Assembly (NCBI GenBank): GCA_015068175.1
Contig: SVLA01000113.1
Span: 1-6,762 of the forward strand
From: Oscillospiraceae bacterium
Lineage (GTDB): Bacteria > Bacillota_A > Clostridia > Oscillospirales > Oscillospiraceae
Direction: 5' to 3'
Length of the DNA stretch: 6,762 bases
Shown: in pieces, positions 5,158-6,762 of the stretch
Numbering within the stretch: position 1 is the stretch's first letter
How the letters are laid out: each line of letters opens with the position of its first letter
The notes under the pieces: model-generated
What the model saw: the letters and a program-made list of their open reading frames with translations, nothing else
What the model was told of the DNA's origin: nothing
The model's database searches: none
Translations under genes and position numbers: made by a program

Positions 5158-6243
5158 ATGAACAAGTGGATGCTCAGGACGGCGGCTGCGCTGATGGCTG
5201 CCGTCCTGATTTTACCGTGCAGCGTCCGGGCGCTCTCTGCGGAGAAGGCCATTTTGGTGGACGGACAGACCGGCCGTGTCCTTTATGAGAAGAATGCGGA
5301 CAGCCGCAGCCTGATCGCAAGCTGCACCAAGATCATGACGGCCCTGGTGGTCTGCGAGCAGACCAATGTGCTGGACCGGGTGCGGATCCCCAAGGAGGCC
5401 GTGGGCATCGAAGGCTCTTCCATGTATTTGGTGGAGGGGGAGGTGCTGACGGTCCAGGAACTGCTTTACGGCCTGATGCTCCGCAGCGGCAACGATGCGG
5501 CTGTGGCCCTGGCCATCTATTGCGGCGGCACCGTGGAAGGGTTCGCCCAACTGATGAACGACAAGGCCCATCGCCTGGGCCTGGAGGGGACCCATTTTGA
5601 GAATCCCCACGGCCTTGACAGTCCGGGCCATTATTCCACCGCCCGGGACCTGGCGATCCTGACCGCCTATGCCATGAAAAATCCCATTTTTGCGCAGACT
5701 GTTTCCACCAAAACCGTCCGGGTAGGAGAACGGTCCTTGACCAACCACAATAAGCTTTTGTGGCAGGTGGAGGGGGCTAACGGGGTCAAGACAGGCTATA
5801 CCAAGGCCGCCGGGCGCATCCTGGTGTCAGGGGCCTGCCGCCAGGGGCGGCAGCTGATTGCCGTGACTATCAACGCCCCCAGTGACTGGTCTGACCATAA
5901 GTCTCTGCTGGAGCAAGGCTTCCAGCGCTACACCGTGCAGAGTCTGGTGCGCGCGGGTCAATGCCTGGGTACTGTGGAGGTGGCCGGGGGCATCGCCGGT
6001 ACTGCACCGTTGATCGCTGTTCAGGATTTCTCCTACGCCATGGCGGCGGGGGAGCAGGTCACTTTTGAACTGCCGGGGACTGGCTTCGTCTATGCCCCTG
6101 TGGCGGAAAACCAGAGCGCGGGCTATGCCCACATCTTGGTGGACGGTGCCGCGGTGGGGAAGGTAGAGCTGATCTACGGACAGACCGTGGAGCGGCAGCA
6201 GGAGCCGAAAAAGTCCTTTTGGCAGAAATTGTTTGGAGAATGA
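5158..6243 (+). CDS. dacF: D-alanyl-D-alanine carboxypeptidase (DacF-type, serine-type PBP)
   Basis: A low-molecular-weight penicillin-binding protein of peptidase family S11 that removes the terminal D-Ala from peptidoglycan pentapeptides outside the membrane. A signal peptide covers about residues 1-28 (hydrophobic core AAALMAAVLIL, probable cleavage near ALSA). The three active-site motifs are present: SxxK as S55-C-T-K58, SxN as S110-G-N112 and KTG at 211-213. The C-terminal PBP5-like beta domain runs from about 255 to 345. The last residues (KKSFWQKLFG, 351-360) form a short amphipathic helix that would anchor the enzyme to the outer membrane face. The 361-residue length is normal. The SCTK tetrad with cysteine is less usual than SLTK or SMTK, but leaves the catalytic Ser and Lys intact. 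Start ATG 5158 has a modest GGTGA at 5147-5151; the 41-base gap before it holds no clear promoter. The neighbourhood favours a spore cortex role (DacF) over vegetative DacA, but that is inference. Confidence 0.92.
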   Translation: MNKWMLRTAAALMAAVLILPCSVRALSAEKAILVDGQTGRVLYEKNADSRSLIASCTKIMTALVVCEQTNVLDRVRIPKEAVGIEGSSMYLVEGEVLTVQELLYGLMLRSGNDAAVALAIYCGGTVEGFAQLMNDKAHRLGLEGTHFENPHGLDSPGHYSTARDLAILTAYAMKNPIFAQTVSTKTVRVGERSLTNHNKLLWQVEGANGVKTGYTKAAGRILVSGACRQGRQLIAVTINAPSDWSDHKSLLEQGFQRYTVQSLVRAGQCLGTVEVAGGIAGTAPLIAVQDFSYAMAAGEQVTFELPGTGFVYAPVAENQSAGYAHILVDGAAVGKVELIYGQTVERQQEPKKSFWQKLFGE

Positions 6244-6245
6244 TC

Positions 6246-6762
6246 ATGAAAGAACGCCTTCAAAAAATACTGTCCGCCCGGGGTGTGGCATCCCGCAGAA
6301 TGGCGGAGGAACTGATCGCCGGGGGGCGGGTCACCTGCAATGGCCGCCCCTGTGTTCTAGGGGATACCGCCGATCCGGATACCGATGTGATCCTGGTCGA
6401 CGGAAAACCGCTTCCCACACAGGGGGAGCGGGTGTACATAGTGCTGTATAAGCCCCGGGGTTTTGTCACCACCCTTTCCGATGAAAAGGGCAGGAAGAAC
6501 GCTGCCCAACTGGTTGCTGACTGCGGTGTGCGTGTCTATCCCATAGGGCGGCTGGACATGGATTCCGAGGGCTTGCTGCTGTTTACCAACGATGGGGACT
6601 TCGCCAATGCCCTGATGCATCCCAAGCATGAGGTGGACAAGACCTATCAGGTCACGGTGCGGGGCTTTACAGAGGAAGCGCTGGAAAAGCTGAGAAAGCC
6701 GGTGACCCTGGATGGCTACACCATTCGCACTCCCGATGTGGCTGTGCTTTCCCGGGAGGGTG
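6246..6762 (+). CDS. rluB: rRNA pseudouridine synthase, RluB/RsuA family (3' end cut off)
   Basis: This enzyme converts a specific uridine of ribosomal RNA to pseudouridine. In the RluB subgroup the target is in helix 89-90 of 23S rRNA; RsuA members act on 16S. The 172 visible residues show an N-terminal S4 RNA-binding domain beginning MKERLQKILSARGVASRR (1-18), with GGRVTCNG at 26-33. The catalytic core follows: YIVLYKPRG (64-72) and the signature YPIGRLDMDSEGLLLFTNDG (98-117), in which Asp104 is the catalytic aspartate, then KTY at 132-134. The gene runs off the right edge, where roughly the last third of a usual 240-residue protein is missing. ATG 6246 lies two bases past the dacF stop, with GGAG at 6235-6238 seven bases upstream, so it is part of the operon. 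RluB rather than RsuA is favoured because rluB sits near scpAB in B. subtilis and other Firmicutes. Confidence 0.93.
   Translation, partial: MKERLQKILSARGVASRRMAEELIAGGRVTCNGRPCVLGDTADPDTDVILVDGKPLPTQGERVYIVLYKPRGFVTTLSDEKGRKNAAQLVADCGVRVYPIGRLDMDSEGLLLFTNDGDFANALMHPKHEVDKTYQVTVRGFTEEALEKLRKPVTLDGYTIRTPDVAVLSREG

Noticed and set aside
5209..5220. Possible lipoprotein signal (I-L-P-C, Cys21) in DacF
   Set aside because: Proline directly before the cysteine does not fit a lipobox. An ordinary signal peptide ending near ALSA fits better, and the protein has its own amphipathic anchor at the C-terminus.
5212..5748. 178-codon open frame on the minus strand
   Set aside because: It is antisense to dacF, which shows all three catalytic motifs in the plus frame.
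1..6762. CRISPR arrays, tRNA or rRNA genes, transposases and integrases
   Set aside because: No regularly spaced repeats, no tRNA cloverleaf and no recognisable recombinase were seen on either strand.

Overview
The window looks like a chromosomal segment of a moderately GC-rich, spore-forming Clostridia member, most likely of the Oscillospiraceae type. This is inferred from the mix of genes: a ScpA/ScpB pair, a DUF2953 plus GerW (YtfJ) sporulation pair, a DacF-type D,D-carboxypeptidase and an RluB-type pseudouridine synthase, with Gram-positive ribosome binding sites throughout. No phage, transposase, CRISPR, tRNA or rRNA sequence was recognised.

Layout. (1) Positions 2-1024 hold the C-terminal part of a large uridine-kinase-like nucleoside kinase whose N-terminus lies outside the window. 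A strong hairpin (1051-1080) follows it. (2) Positions about 1139-2249 form a two-gene island: an AT-rich alpha/beta hydrolase with a clear promoter overlapped by a repeat-rich candidate operator, then an 84-residue protein of unknown function. The small gene is bracketed by two 19-bp near-identical repeats. The island ends at a perfect 11-bp hairpin (2281-2308). (3) Positions 2321-2599 on the minus strand encode a 92-residue membrane protein of unknown function, convergent with the island and divergent from scpA. The 159-bp divergent gap carries one extended -10 promoter in each direction. (4) Positions 2759 to the end form a tightly packed plus-strand operon: scpA, scpB, a DUF2953 protein, gerW, dacF and rluB (truncated by the window end). 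Three of its junctions are stop/start overlaps (TGATG, TGATG, ATGA).

How the genes work together. ScpA and ScpB are the kleisin and winged-helix partners of the SMC condensin, which compacts and segregates chromosomes. The DUF2953 and GerW genes belong to spore formation and germination. DacF trims peptide stems of peptidoglycan, in related organisms often of the spore cortex. RluB modifies 23S rRNA. Bacillus subtilis has a comparable scpA-scpB ... dacB-spmA-spmB-rluB cluster, with ytfI-ytfJ elsewhere, so this operon resembles a merged version of two B. subtilis loci.

Nothing here amounts to a clearly new system. The most interesting parts are the repeat-bracketed island, the candidate operator over the hydrolase promoter, and the two small proteins of unknown function.
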